Below the pieces are notes generated by a model, which was given only the letters and a program-made list of their open reading frames with translations, was not told the origin of the DNA and ran no database searches. Source: Pseudomonas orientalis (GTDB lineage: Bacteria > Pseudomonadota > Gammaproteobacteria > Pseudomonadales > Pseudomonadaceae). From it: a DNA stretch of 64,000 bases. Below are positions 16,598-24,526 of the stretch, one piece after another; the stretch's first letter is position 1, and each line of letters starts with the position of its first letter. The DNA is taken from assembly GCF_001439815.1 (NCBI RefSeq), contig NZ_JYLM01000001.1, positions 372,001 through 436,000 of the forward strand, read 5' to 3'. The position numbers were made by a program, and so were the translations under genes.

Positions 16598-17401
16598 TTA
16601 GCGGTGCGTGGCAATCCAGATCAGAAGCCCCGCCTGAAACACGGTAAACGCCACCAGGCAGGTGATGGTAAAGCGCAACCCGCTGTCCTCACGCTTGAAC
16701 TTGAGCACCTTTTCCTCTTCCTTGCGCAGCTTCACTTCCTGCTCGGCCAGGTTGTGCTCGGCCTGTTGCAGCATTTGCGCAGCTTCGAGGATTTCCACGA
16801 ATTGCACCTTCTCGGTGTTCCAACTGTCCAGCACATCGCTGACCTTGCCCGGCTGTACGTTGCCCTTGAGGTGTTGCACGTCGGCATAGGCCACGTCAAA
16901 ACCCTGGATGCGCAGGAAGTGATCGCGGCGCAGGCGCGTGGCTTCGTTGAGCGCGTCCTTGTTGGCCAGGTCCACGCCATCGACGCGGTAATGTGACCAC
17001 TTCTTCTTGGCCCACGCAGCGGCCTGGGCCACCAGGAAGCGGCCAAGACCACGGTTCGCCGGTTCGATTTCCAGGCTGTTGCCCGGGCCGAAGTGCACGC
17101 GATGTTTATCGTGATCCACCCAGATATCCAGCTGGTTCTGCTCGCGCCGTACGCGCTGGCCGGGCAACTGGATCACCATGCGCAACAGGCTGTGATGCGA
17201 GTCATGGCGCTCGGCGTAGCCGAACTGCACAAACCGCAAGGGTCGCGCGCCGGTCGCACGGTCTATGGCCAACGGGGCGAGGCGCAGCATCTTGAAATGT
17301 TCGGCGTGCACGTCCGCCCACGGCAGCGCCGCAGCGGCGGCGGCTTCGGTTTCAGCCGGGGTGTCGGCGGTGGATTCTGGTATTGCTTCTGTGGTTGTCA
17401 T
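16598..17401 (-). CDS. Conserved hypothetical protein with coiled coil and C-terminal membrane anchor
   Basis: A 267-residue protein of unknown function. The N-terminus is Ala/Glu/Thr-rich and probably disordered (residues 1-30). The middle is a compact globular region with no motif I recognise. Residues about 190-245 form a highly charged coiled coil (AEHNLAEQEVKLRKEEEKVL), and the C-terminus is a single membrane helix (FTITCLVAFTVFQAGLLIWI), giving a tail-anchored layout. AGGA precedes the ATG. As I recall, a hypothetical gene occupies the same place between prmB and the hydrolase in P. aeruginosa, so it is an ancestral Pseudomonas gene. Confidence 0.75.
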   Translation of the reverse strand: MTTTEAIPESTADTPAETEAAAAAALPWADVHAEHFKMLRLAPLAIDRATGARPLRFVQFGYAERHDSHHSLLRMVIQLPGQRVRREQNQLDIWVDHDKHRVHFGPGNSLEIEPANRGLGRFLVAQAAAWAKKKWSHYRVDGVDLANKDALNEATRLRRDHFLRIQGFDVAYADVQHLKGNVQPGKVSDVLDSWNTEKVQFVEILEAAQMLQQAEHNLAEQEVKLRKEEEKVLKFKREDSGLRFTITCLVAFTVFQAGLLIWIATHR

Positions 17402-17499
17402 GCGGCGCGATCCTGTCCAAGCCCTGCGGGCCGACAGTCTTTTTACTGTCGACCCTGAGCTTATCGGCCGCTTTCCTCAGGACTGGAGGCAAATTGCCG

Positions 17500-18462
17500 T
17501 TAACGGGGTTCAAGTCCGTCGATAAAGCGCACTATCCGCTCGCCCAGTTCGGCGGCGAGGGGCAATTTGGGGTCGTTGTAGGAGGCCAGTTGCTGCTTGA
17601 CGTTGTTGGGCACGATGCGCATCACGTGGTTCATGCCTTCGATCACGGTCAACTGTGCGTCGGGCTTGGCCTGTTTCAGTTGCCGGGCATCGCCTACGCC
17701 GACCTGTATGTCGTTGGTGCCCTGGATGATGAGGGCCGGCATGCTCAAGCGGGCAAAGGCAGCAGACGGATCGGCGCGGAACAGGCTGATCAGATAGGGC
17801 TGCACGCTGGGTCGGAAAATACCTTCCAGCGGGCGTGGCACATCGTCATCGACCTGGCCGGCCTTGAGGTGATCGAGAATTTCATTGCTGCGCAGCAACA
17901 GGGCAGGGGGCAGGTGATCGGCCAGTTGCTGGCGAATCACCTGGTCGACCGGGCGCGCGCTGCCGGACAAGGAAATCACCCCGGCCGGGTTCAACTGCGG
18001 CGCGGCGAGGGCGGCGACCAGCGCGCCTTCGCTGTGGCCCAGCACAATCAGCGGGCCCATGCGCTTGTCGGCCTTGAGCAACTTGCCCCAGGCCACAGCG
18101 TCGGCCACGTAGGCGTCGAGGCTCAGGTTGCGTTCATCCGGGGTCGCGGCAAGGCTGGCGGCCACGCCGCGTTTGTCATAGCGCACACTGGCGATATTGT
18201 GTCGGGCCAGCACCCAGGCCAGGCGCTTGAGGCTGTCGTTGCGCGCGCCGTCGGCGCTGTTGCCGTTGCGGTCGGTGGGGCCTGAACCGGCGATGATCAG
18301 CACCACCGGCACGGGTTGGTCGGACTGCGGCAACAGCAGCGAGCCAAACAGCTCACCGCTGCCGGTGTCCAGGCTGATGGGCCGTTGCAGCACGACAGGG
18401 GAAGCGGCCTGGGCCGCAACGGTAAACAGGGTGAGGGTGAACAGCAGAACTCGCAGCATCAT
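17500..18462 (-). CDS. Secreted alpha/beta hydrolase (S9-like)
   Basis: A 320-residue protein with a signal peptide (MMLRVLLFTLTLFTVAAQA, cleavage near ASP). The alpha/beta hydrolase fold shows an oxyanion region VLIIAGSGPTDRNGN, the nucleophile elbow GHSEGAL (Ser), a late Asp in IIQGTNDIQV and His in EGMNHVMR. Members are esterases or peptidases acting in the periplasm; the substrate is unknown. It is divergent from aroC. This position next to aroC is conserved in Pseudomonas from memory. Confidence 0.87.
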   Translation of the reverse strand: MMLRVLLFTLTLFTVAAQAASPVVLQRPISLDTGSGELFGSLLLPQSDQPVPVVLIIAGSGPTDRNGNSADGARNDSLKRLAWVLARHNIASVRYDKRGVAASLAATPDERNLSLDAYVADAVAWGKLLKADKRMGPLIVLGHSEGALVAALAAPQLNPAGVISLSGSARPVDQVIRQQLADHLPPALLLRSNEILDHLKAGQVDDDVPRPLEGIFRPSVQPYLISLFRADPSAAFARLSMPALIIQGTNDIQVGVGDARQLKQAKPDAQLTVIEGMNHVMRIVPNNVKQQLASYNDPKLPLAAELGERIVRFIDGLEPR

Positions 18463-18605
18463 CGCGCCATCATTGGAGAGGTGCCGGTTGGACCAACGTC
18501 TACCGGTAAGGTTTCGAGGATGAACTAGTCGGTTAGCCTGCGTATACTGGCCGCCTTAAGTTATTACGGTTGACTTGATTCAACTGATTTCACGGAGCGC
18601 TCCGC

Positions 18606-19697
18606 ATGTCCGGCAATACCTTCGGCAAGCTGTTCACTGTCACCACCGCGGGCGAAAGCCATGGCCCGGCGTTGGTCGCCATTGTCGACGGCTGCCCGCC
18701 CGGCCTCGAGCTGTCCGTGCAGGATCTGCAGCGTGATCTGGACCGCCGCAAGCCCGGCACCAGTCGCCATACCACCCAGCGCCAGGAACCCGACGAAGTC
18801 GAGATCCTCTCCGGGGTGTTCGAAGGCCGCACCACCGGTTGCGCCATCGGCCTGCTGATCCGTAATACCGACCAGAAGTCCAAGGACTACTCGGCGATCA
18901 AGGACCTGTTCCGCCCGGCCCACGCCGACTATACCTACCATCACAAATACGGTGAGCGCGACTACCGTGGCGGTGGCCGCAGCTCGGCTCGCGAAACCGC
19001 GATGCGCGTGGCGGCCGGTGCCATTGCGAAAAAATACCTGGCGACCCAGGGCATCGTCATTCGGGGCTACATGAGTCAGCTCGGCCCGATTGAAATCCCG
19101 TTCAAGACCTGGGACAGCGTCGCAGACAATGCCTTCTTCTGCCCCGACCCGGACAAGGTGCCGGAACTGGAAGCCTACATGGACCAGTTGCGCCGCGATC
19201 AGGACTCGGTCGGTGCGAAGATCACCGTCGTGGCCGAGGGCGTGAAACCTGGCCTGGGCGAGCCGATCTTCGACCGTCTCGATGCCGAACTGGCCCACGC
19301 GCTGATGAGCATCAATGCGGTCAAGGGCGTGGAAATCGGCGCCGGTTTCGCCTGTGTGGCGCAGCGTGGCACCGAGCATCGCGACGAGATGACCCCGCAG
19401 GGTTTCCTCAGCAACAACGCCGGCGGCATCCTCGGTGGCATCTCCTCGGGCCAGCCGATCGTTGCGCACCTGGCGCTCAAGGCCACGTCGAGCATCACCA
19501 CGCCGGGGCGCTCGATCGATGTGCACGGCAACCCGGTCGACGTGATTACCAAGGGCCGCCACGACCCGTGCGTCGGCATCCGCGCCACACCGATTGCCGA
19601 GGCGATGATGGCCATCGTGTTGATGGACCACCTGCTGCGCAACCGTGGACAAAATGCCGATGTGCAAGTGAGCACGCCGGTGCTGGGCCAGCTGTGA
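18606..19697 (+). CDS. aroC: Chorismate synthase
   Basis: A 363-residue FMN-dependent enzyme of the shikimate pathway, converting EPSP to chorismate. The three family signatures are present: [17 protein letters not shown] near the N-terminus, [20 protein letters not shown], and a C-terminal [20 protein letters not shown] region. Length is standard. GGAGCG precedes the ATG. It is followed 10 bp later by an MFS transporter gene, probably in one transcript. Confidence 0.97.
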   Translation: MSGNTFGKLFTVTTAGESHGPALVAIVDGCPPGLELSVQDLQRDLDRRKPGTSRHTTQRQEPDEVEILSGVFEGRTTGCAIGLLIRNTDQKSKDYSAIKDLFRPAHADYTYHHKYGERDYRGGGRSSARETAMRVAAGAIAKKYLATQGIVIRGYMSQLGPIEIPFKTWDSVADNAFFCPDPDKVPELEAYMDQLRRDQDSVGAKITVVAEGVKPGLGEPIFDRLDAELAHALMSINAVKGVEIGAGFACVAQRGTEHRDEMTPQGFLSNNAGGILGGISSGQPIVAHLALKATSSITTPGRSIDVHGNPVDVITKGRHDPCVGIRATPIAEAMMAIVLMDHLLRNRGQNADVQVSTPVLGQL

Positions 19698-19707
19698 CGG
19701 GCTGACA

Positions 19708-20868
19708 GTGACAGCCCTCCCTTATTGGCGCCTCTCCAGTTTCTACCTGTTCTACTTCGCCCTGCTCGGGGCGACGGCGCCGTTCCTGGCGTTGTACTTC
19801 GATCACTTGGGTTTTTCCAGCGCGCGTATCGGCGAGCTGGTGGCTATTCCCATGCTGATGCGTTGCGTGGCGCCCAACCTCTGGGGCTGGCTGGGTGACT
19901 ACACCGGCCGCCGCCTGGCCATCGTGCGGTTTGGCGCGGTGTGCACGCTGCTGAGTTTCTCGTTGATTTTCGTCAGCCAGACCTACGCCTGGCTCGCGCT
20001 GGTCATGGCCCTGCATGCGTTCTTCTGGCATGCGGTACTGCCGCAGTTTGAAGTGATCACCCTGGCTCATCTGCAGCAACAGACGTCGCGCTACAGCCAG
20101 ATCCGCTTGTGGGGCTCCATCGGCTTTATCCTCACTGTCGTGATCATGGGGCGTCTGTTTGAATGGCTGAGCGTGGATATCTACCCGGTGGTGGTCGTGG
20201 TGATCATGGCCGGTATCATCGGCGCCAGTCTGTGGGTGCCGAATGCGCATCCCGCCAGCCACGGCCAGCGCCTGGCCGGCGACGGTTTTCTCAGGCAGTT
20301 ACGCCACCCCGGCGTGCTGGCGTTCTATGCCTGTGTGGCGCTGATGCAGATGAGCCATGGCCCGTATTACACCTTTCTCACGCTGCACCTCGAACACCTG
20401 GGCTACAGCCGTGGCGTGATTGGCTTGTTGTGGGCCCTCGGGGTGGTCGCGGAGGTGTTGATGTTCCTGGGCATGAGTCGCATCCTGGCGCGCTTTTCGG
20501 TGCGCCGGGTGCTGCTGGCCAGTTTCCTGTTGGCGGCGCTGCGCTGGCTGCTGCTCGGCGCATTTGCCGAGTTTTTCTGGGTACTGTTGCTGGCGCAAGT
20601 GCTGCATGCCGCTACGTTCGGCAGTTTCCATGCGGCGGCCATCGCCTTCGTGCAGCGCAGTTTCGGTGATCGTCAGCAAGGCCAGGGCCAGGCGCTTTAC
20701 GCCGCGTTGGCCGGCACCGGCGGTGCGCTGGGCGCGCTCTATGCCGGTTATAGCTGGAACCTGCTGGGGCCCACGCTGACGTTCAGTATTGCCAGCATCG
20801 CGGCGCTCGCTGCCGCCGTTATCATTGGCCTTCGATTGCAAGAGCCGAACAAAGGAGTCGTGCAATGA
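19708..20868 (+). CDS. MFS transporter of the HcaT-like (phenylpropionate permease) branch
   Basis: A 386-residue, 12-segment major facilitator. The N-terminus FYLFYFALLGATAPFLALYF followed by MLMRCVAPNLWGWLGDYTGRR is typical of the MFS_1-like/HcaT group. The substrate is unknown. Translation starts at a GTG 10 bp after the aroC stop. Its stop overlaps the next ATG by 4 bp, so the MFS and the acireductone-dioxygenase-like gene are translationally coupled. Confidence 0.88.
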   Translation: MTALPYWRLSSFYLFYFALLGATAPFLALYFDHLGFSSARIGELVAIPMLMRCVAPNLWGWLGDYTGRRLAIVRFGAVCTLLSFSLIFVSQTYAWLALVMALHAFFWHAVLPQFEVITLAHLQQQTSRYSQIRLWGSIGFILTVVIMGRLFEWLSVDIYPVVVVVIMAGIIGASLWVPNAHPASHGQRLAGDGFLRQLRHPGVLAFYACVALMQMSHGPYYTFLTLHLEHLGYSRGVIGLLWALGVVAEVLMFLGMSRILARFSVRRVLLASFLLAALRWLLLGAFAEFFWVLLLAQVLHAATFGSFHAAAIAFVQRSFGDRQQGQGQALYAALAGTGGALGALYAGYSWNLLGPTLTFSIASIAALAAAVIIGLRLQEPNKGVVQ

Positions 20869-21392
20869 GCTATGTCGCTGTCTATGACCTCACTACACCG
20901 GGCACCCCGAACAAGGTGCTGACCCACTTCGATGACATTCAGTCGACCCTGGCCGCACACGGCGTGCGCTTCGAATGCTGGCAGCCCGGCACACTTGAAA
21001 AGGGCGCCAGTGAGGCGCAACTGATTGCGGCGTATCAGACGCAGATCGACGCGCTTGGCTACGCGCGCGCCGAGGTGATCAGCATCACCGGTGATCACGC
21101 CAAAGAAGCGCTGCAGGCCGAACGCCTGGATGAACACACCTGTGGTGAGGACCAGGCGCGATTTTTCGTCGCCGGCCAGGGACTGTGCTCGTTGCGCATT
21201 GGCGAGTATGTCTACGGCGTGCGGTGTGAGAAGAACGATCTGCTGATCGTGCCCGCCGACATGCCCCATTGGTTCGACATGGGCGAGCATCCTTATTGTG
21301 TGCTGCTGCATTTGTTCAACACCGTCGAGGGCTCGATGGTGAAGTTGACGGGCAATGACATCGCCCGTGGTGCTGCGAAATTGGACGATTAA
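20865..21392 (+). CDS. Acireductone-dioxygenase-like cupin with altered metal ligands
   Basis: A 175-residue cupin clearly related to MtnD (methionine salvage). It has NKVLTHFDDIQSTLAAHGVRF at the N-terminus and FFVAGQGLCSLRIGEYVYGV, CEKNDLLIVPADMPHWFDMG in the barrel. In true ARDs the motif EHxHxxxE supplies two His and one Glu ligands. Here it reads EHTCGEDQ, so the second His is Cys and the Glu is Gln; only the first His and the distal His (MPHWFDMG) remain. The mtnB and mtnC genes I expect beside it in Pseudomonas are absent. It may be inactive, bind a different metal, or have a new role; calling it mtnD would be unsafe. Confidence 0.8.
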   Translation: MSYVAVYDLTTPGTPNKVLTHFDDIQSTLAAHGVRFECWQPGTLEKGASEAQLIAAYQTQIDALGYARAEVISITGDHAKEALQAERLDEHTCGEDQARFFVAGQGLCSLRIGEYVYGVRCEKNDLLIVPADMPHWFDMGEHPYCVLLHLFNTVEGSMVKLTGNDIARGAAKLDD

Positions 21393-21600
21393 AACAAATC
21401 TTTTAAAGGTTCAACCCAGGCAAGTTGGAATTTGTTGTGGGAAGAAGCCTAAATACCTGTAGGGCTTGGCTGTTTATCCTCAGCCTTGGTTTCTCATTGC
21501 TCAGATTGTGTAACTCTCGCTTTGTTCAATGTTCATGGCGCCTGTCAATAGGAAGAATCCGAAGAGTGGCAGCGCATCGGCATATAAAAAGGAGAGAGCA

Positions 21601-21870
21601 ATGAGTCGCCCAGAGGAGATATCTCACCCGTTGGAAATTGTGCCGACGGTCATCAGACGACGCTTGAGTCTGCTCGGCAAGCCCCTCACCAAGACTGAAC
21701 TGGAGATTCTGCGATGGGCCTCCGAGGGCAAGACCATTTGGGAGATGAGCAGGATTCGCAGCACGTCGGAGGCCACGGTTAAATTCCACCTGCGCAATAT
21801 CTACGGCAAGCTCGATGTGAATAACCGGGTGCAGGCGATGAATGAGGCGACGCGTCAAGGACTGTGCTGA
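21601..21870 (+). CDS. Short LuxR-type helix-turn-helix protein
   Basis: An 89-residue protein that is little more than a GerE/LuxR-type DNA-binding domain (residues 28-85). LTKTELEILRWASEGKTIWE and STSEATVKFHLRNIYGKLDV are the scaffold and recognition helices. No receiver or autoinducer domain is present. The start at 21601 is set by AAAAGGAGAGAG. Such HTH-only proteins act as DNA-binding regulators or compete with full-length LuxR proteins; the target is unknown. Its stop lies inside the first copy of a 50-bp direct repeat (21850-21899). Confidence 0.88.
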   Translation: MSRPEEISHPLEIVPTVIRRRLSLLGKPLTKTELEILRWASEGKTIWEMSRIRSTSEATVKFHLRNIYGKLDVNNRVQAMNEATRQGLC

Positions 21871-22094
21871 CGGCATAAAAAAAGGCCGCGACGCTCAACC
21901 AGGCACAAGATCGTCCCCACGCTCCGCGTGGGAATGCCGCCGAGGACGCTCCGCGTGCCGCTTTCAATGCAACATCCGGCACTTGCGCAAGGGTGACGCG
22001 GAGCGTCACGGGATGCATTCCCACGCGGAGCGAGGGAACGATCAACGCGTCAGGGACTGTGCTGACGGCATAAAAAAGGGCCGCGACGCTCAAC
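21850..22094. repeat. 50-bp direct repeat flanking an inserted palindromic element
   Basis: Two 50-bp copies, 21850-21899 and 22045-22094, differ at only two positions. Each contains the last codons and stop of the LuxR-type gene plus the left arm of its terminator. Between them lies a 135-bp element (21909-22043) bounded by inverted GATCG(TT)CCC ends. Only the second copy is followed by the right arm of the terminator. This looks like an insertion accompanied by duplication of the gene end. Confidence 0.85.
21909..22043. repeat. Palindromic intergenic repeat (GATCGTTCCCACGC...GCGTGGGAACGATC family)
   Basis: The ends are inverted (GATCGTCCCCACGCTCCGCGTGGGAATGC versus its complement). The interior has a further inverted pair, GGACGCTCCGCGTG and GACGCGGAGCGTCA. 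A member of the same family lies at 29834-29939, and a minimal 31-bp palindrome at 59977-60007. A non-autonomous, REPIN-like element is likely. Confidence 0.8.
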
Positions 22095-22113
22095 GGCGTC
22101 GCGGCCCTTCTTT
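22078..22113 (+). terminator. Terminator of the LuxR-type gene
   Basis: GGGCCGCGACGC, loop TCAACG, GCGTCGCGGCCC then TTCTTTTT: a 12-bp perfect stem with a T-tract. It now lies about 208 bp past the gene because of the duplicated segment. Confidence 0.9.
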
Positions 22114-22125
22114 TTAAACTGGAGC

Positions 22126-22404
22126 TTATGCCGAATGGTAGGTCGGCAGGGCAAAGCGGTTCTGGCTTTGCAGCATCGAAATTTGCGGCAGCTCGCTGGC
22201 TTGTTCAGCCAGATCGCGGCGGATGGCACTGATTACCCAGGTCAGTTGGTCGGCGGTGTGCAGCTGCTGATACGAGATCGAGCGCTTGACCTGTTTGCCT
22301 TCGCTGTTACGCAGGGTCAACAGGATGCCGCCGTCCGGACGTGGTTGGGTGGTGACGTCGTAGTTGGAAAATACCGAAGCGAATTTATCTTGGATCAGGC
22401 TCAT
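22126..22404 (-). CDS. DUF3509 family protein
   Basis: A 92-residue cytoplasmic protein (MSLIQDKFASVFSNYDVTTQ, then GGILLTLRNSEGKQVKRSIS) matching the small DUF3509 family, which I know mainly from Pseudomonas. Function is not established. I place the start at 22404 because GGAG lies 9 bases upstream; an in-frame ATG five codons earlier is less supported. It is convergent with the LuxR-type gene, sharing the terminator region. Confidence 0.8.
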   Translation of the reverse strand: MSLIQDKFASVFSNYDVTTQPRPDGGILLTLRNSEGKQVKRSISYQQLHTADQLTWVISAIRRDLAEQASELPQISMLQSQNRFALPTYHSA

Positions 22405-22786
22405 GTCTATCAGCTCCATTGGCTCAAGTTGGCAAGCATGGAGTGATAGGTGCAGCGATTGTGCCAGTATTGAATATTCTAAAAAATCGTTATAAATCAG
22501 CAGCTTAAAAATTATAGGAATTTTCGTTTTCGTGCAATTTGCATGAAAGGCTATCGTACATCCTGCATTTTGCGTTATCCAGGCGGTTAATTCCCACGTG
22601 CAACCGCTCTTTTCCTACCGATTAAGACCATATGTTTCCCGGATAAATTCCATCCAGGCCATTGGCGGTCGGTAACGGCCTGCACTATTGATTCTGCCTA
22701 TGGCCGCTTTTGACAAAAAAGCCATGACAGCAGGGAACTCCATCGCGACACTGGGCGCCATATAAAGCATCAGAAAGGAGCCCTAC
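22405..22786. promoter_or_regulatory. AT-rich divergent intergenic region with a 19-bp near-palindrome
   Basis: A 382-bp stretch without a supportable ORF, between divergent DUF3509 and ankyrin genes. It is unusually AT-rich for this genome between 22460 and 22560. It contains TTCGTGCAATTTGCATGAA at 22529-22547, a 19-bp dyad with 8 of 9 arm pairs matching, which is a possible operator. Promoters for both genes are expected here. Confidence 0.45.
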
Positions 22787-23302
22787 ATGTCGACCCAGCC
22801 CAAACAAATGACCGATGACGAAGCCGCCGAATTCGCCGAGCAAGTCTTCGACGTCGCCCGCAAGGGCGACGCCGCCATGCTCGCAGCACTGTTGGCCAAA
22901 GGCTTGCCGGCCAACTTTCGCAACCACAATGGCGACACGCTGTTGATGCTCGCCGCCTATCATGGCCACGCCGAGGCGGTAAAAGTGCTGCTGGAGTTCA
23001 AGGCCGATCCCCTGATCGCCAACGACAAGAACCAACTGCCAATTGCCGGCGCGGCATTCAAGGGCCACCTGGCCGTGGTCAAGGCGCTGATCGAAGGCGG
23101 CACCCCGGTTGAAGCGGCGTCTTCGGACGGGCGCACCGCGTTGATGATGGCCGCCATGTTCAACCGCGTCGAAATGCTCGACTACCTGCTCGTCCAGGGT
23201 GCCAACCCCAGGGCCACCGATGCCCAGGGCGCAACGGCGCTGGCGGCGGCGCAGACCATGGGGGCGGTGGACACGGCAGCGGCGTTGCAAAAACTGGTGT
23301 AG
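22787..23302 (+). CDS. Ankyrin-repeat protein
   Basis: A 171-residue protein made of about four ankyrin repeats from residue 20 onward (for example NGDTLLMLAAYHGHAEAVKV, DGRTALMMAAMFNRVEMLDY). There is no signal peptide. Ankyrin proteins mediate protein binding; in some Pseudomonas an ankyrin protein (AnkB) supports catalase, but no catalase gene is adjacent here. AAGGAG precedes the ATG. It is followed 41 bp later by a gene of unknown function on the same strand. Confidence 0.88.
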   Translation: MSTQPKQMTDDEAAEFAEQVFDVARKGDAAMLAALLAKGLPANFRNHNGDTLLMLAAYHGHAEAVKVLLEFKADPLIANDKNQLPIAGAAFKGHLAVVKALIEGGTPVEAASSDGRTALMMAAMFNRVEMLDYLLVQGANPRATDAQGATALAAAQTMGAVDTAAALQKLV

Positions 23303-23343
23303 GCTACGCGCCCTCGAAAACCCGCCCGCCACAGGACTCGCCC

Positions 23344-23874
23344 ATGCAAACCGCTCTCGTCGACCTCATCAGCAAAATCAGTACCGGCATCATGGGCGAG
23401 GATGAAGTGGCACGCATCGCTGACGAAGCGGCCCAGGCCTACGCAGATCCTGCGGCTTTTCTGGCGGCCAATCCGGATATCAACTACGACGACAGCTTCC
23501 CGATTGCCCTGGGGGAGTGGGTGGTGGTCGGCAGCTTGCCGGAGACTGTGCTGTTCCAGGCCGATACCTATGCGGACCTGTTTGCCCAGATCGTTGCCTC
23601 ATTCGGCCCGGGGGTGGCGTTCAACCTCAAGCCCAAGCAATTGGCCAAGACCGAAGACCTGACGGCGCTCAATCGCATCCAGATCCAGATGAGCGCCCTG
23701 AGCCCGGAAGACGGTGGCTATGTGCTGCTCAACTTCAGCCAACCGCTCGATGACGACATCCAGGCCGTCCTGGTGTTCGGCAATGATCTGCCGCGCGTGC
23801 TGGCACTGTGCGCCGAGGCTGGCATCAAGGCCGCGCCGTCGCTGGAAGCCCTGAAGATTGCCGTTCACGTCTAA
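23344..23874 (+). CDS. Conserved hypothetical protein
   Basis: A 176-residue acidic, soluble protein beginning MQTALVDLISKISTGIMGED, with no motif I recognise. The mid-region (GEWVVVGSLPETVLFQADTY) and the C-terminal VLVFGNDLPRVLALCAEAGI read as a normal folded protein with good codon usage. It lies 41 bp downstream of the ankyrin gene and is probably co-transcribed. Function unknown. Confidence 0.7.
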   Translation: MQTALVDLISKISTGIMGEDEVARIADEAAQAYADPAAFLAANPDINYDDSFPIALGEWVVVGSLPETVLFQADTYADLFAQIVASFGPGVAFNLKPKQLAKTEDLTALNRIQIQMSALSPEDGGYVLLNFSQPLDDDIQAVLVFGNDLPRVLALCAEAGIKAAPSLEALKIAVHV

Positions 23875-23940
23875 ATAAAACGGAACCCCCGCCAGGGCTG
23901 ACTATCCTACAAGGGCATGCCCTCACTTAGGAGCGACACC

Positions 23941-24132
23941 ATGGGTTCGACTTTCAATGGCCTGATTGGCCTGATCATCCTCGCACTGGACATCTGGGCG
24001 ATCATCAACGTGTTCAAAAGCGGCGCGAGCACGGGCGCCAAGGTGTTGTGGATTCTGTTGATCCTGCTGCTGCCGGTCCTGGGCCTGATCATCTGGGCGA
24101 TTGCCGGGCCACGCGGTAACGTGCGGATCTAA
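23941..24132 (+). CDS. Small PLDc_N-type membrane protein
   Basis: A 63-residue protein with two membrane helices (LIGLIILALDIWAIINVFKS and VLWILLILLLPVLGLIIWAI) ending in GPR. This is the pattern of the phospholipase-D-like N-terminal (PLDc_N/YvlD-like) domain found as a stand-alone small protein. TAGGAG sets the start at 23941 rather than the earlier ATG at 23917. Function unknown. Confidence 0.8.
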   Translation: MGSTFNGLIGLIILALDIWAIINVFKSGASTGAKVLWILLILLLPVLGLIIWAIAGPRGNVRI

Positions 24133-24152
24133 CGCGTCACTCAGTCAGTCAA

Positions 24153-24241
24153 TGTGGGAGGGGGCTTGCCCCCGATTGGCGGTGGGTCAGCACTGTATCT
24201 GTTGCTGACCCTCCGCTATCGGGGGCAAGCCCCTCCCACAT
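24153..24241. repeat. REPIN
   Basis: Inverted pair of GTGGGAGGGGGCTTGCCCCCGAT-type REPs with about 40 bp between them, downstream of the small membrane protein gene. The remaining 285 bp to the next start (24242-24526) holds nothing else I can identify. Confidence 0.9.
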
Positions 24242-24526
24242 GGGTTTGATTACACCCGCTGAATTTGTGTGTCGAAAGTATTCGCTGTACGAAATTTTCA
24301 CATCCCGTCCAAGACAATTCGCCCGCTTTGTTCCTCTGCCAAGGCTCCATCCCCTGGTGCACTGAAGGCAGGGCAGTGGCGCACGTTCAGTAATCTATAG
24401 CGTTGATGCCGTTGATCGGGCACCATTTGCCCCACCGCGTTAACCGCCCACCCCGGCCAGCCTGGGCGAGGGCGCACGCCACTGCATTATTTCGCAACTT
24501 CAACTTCCAATGGGTCCTAAAACGAC

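Noticed and set aside
21842..22117. Small frames across the duplicated repeat near the LuxR-type gene
   Set aside because: They lie wholly in the palindromic element and duplicated segments; no coding character.
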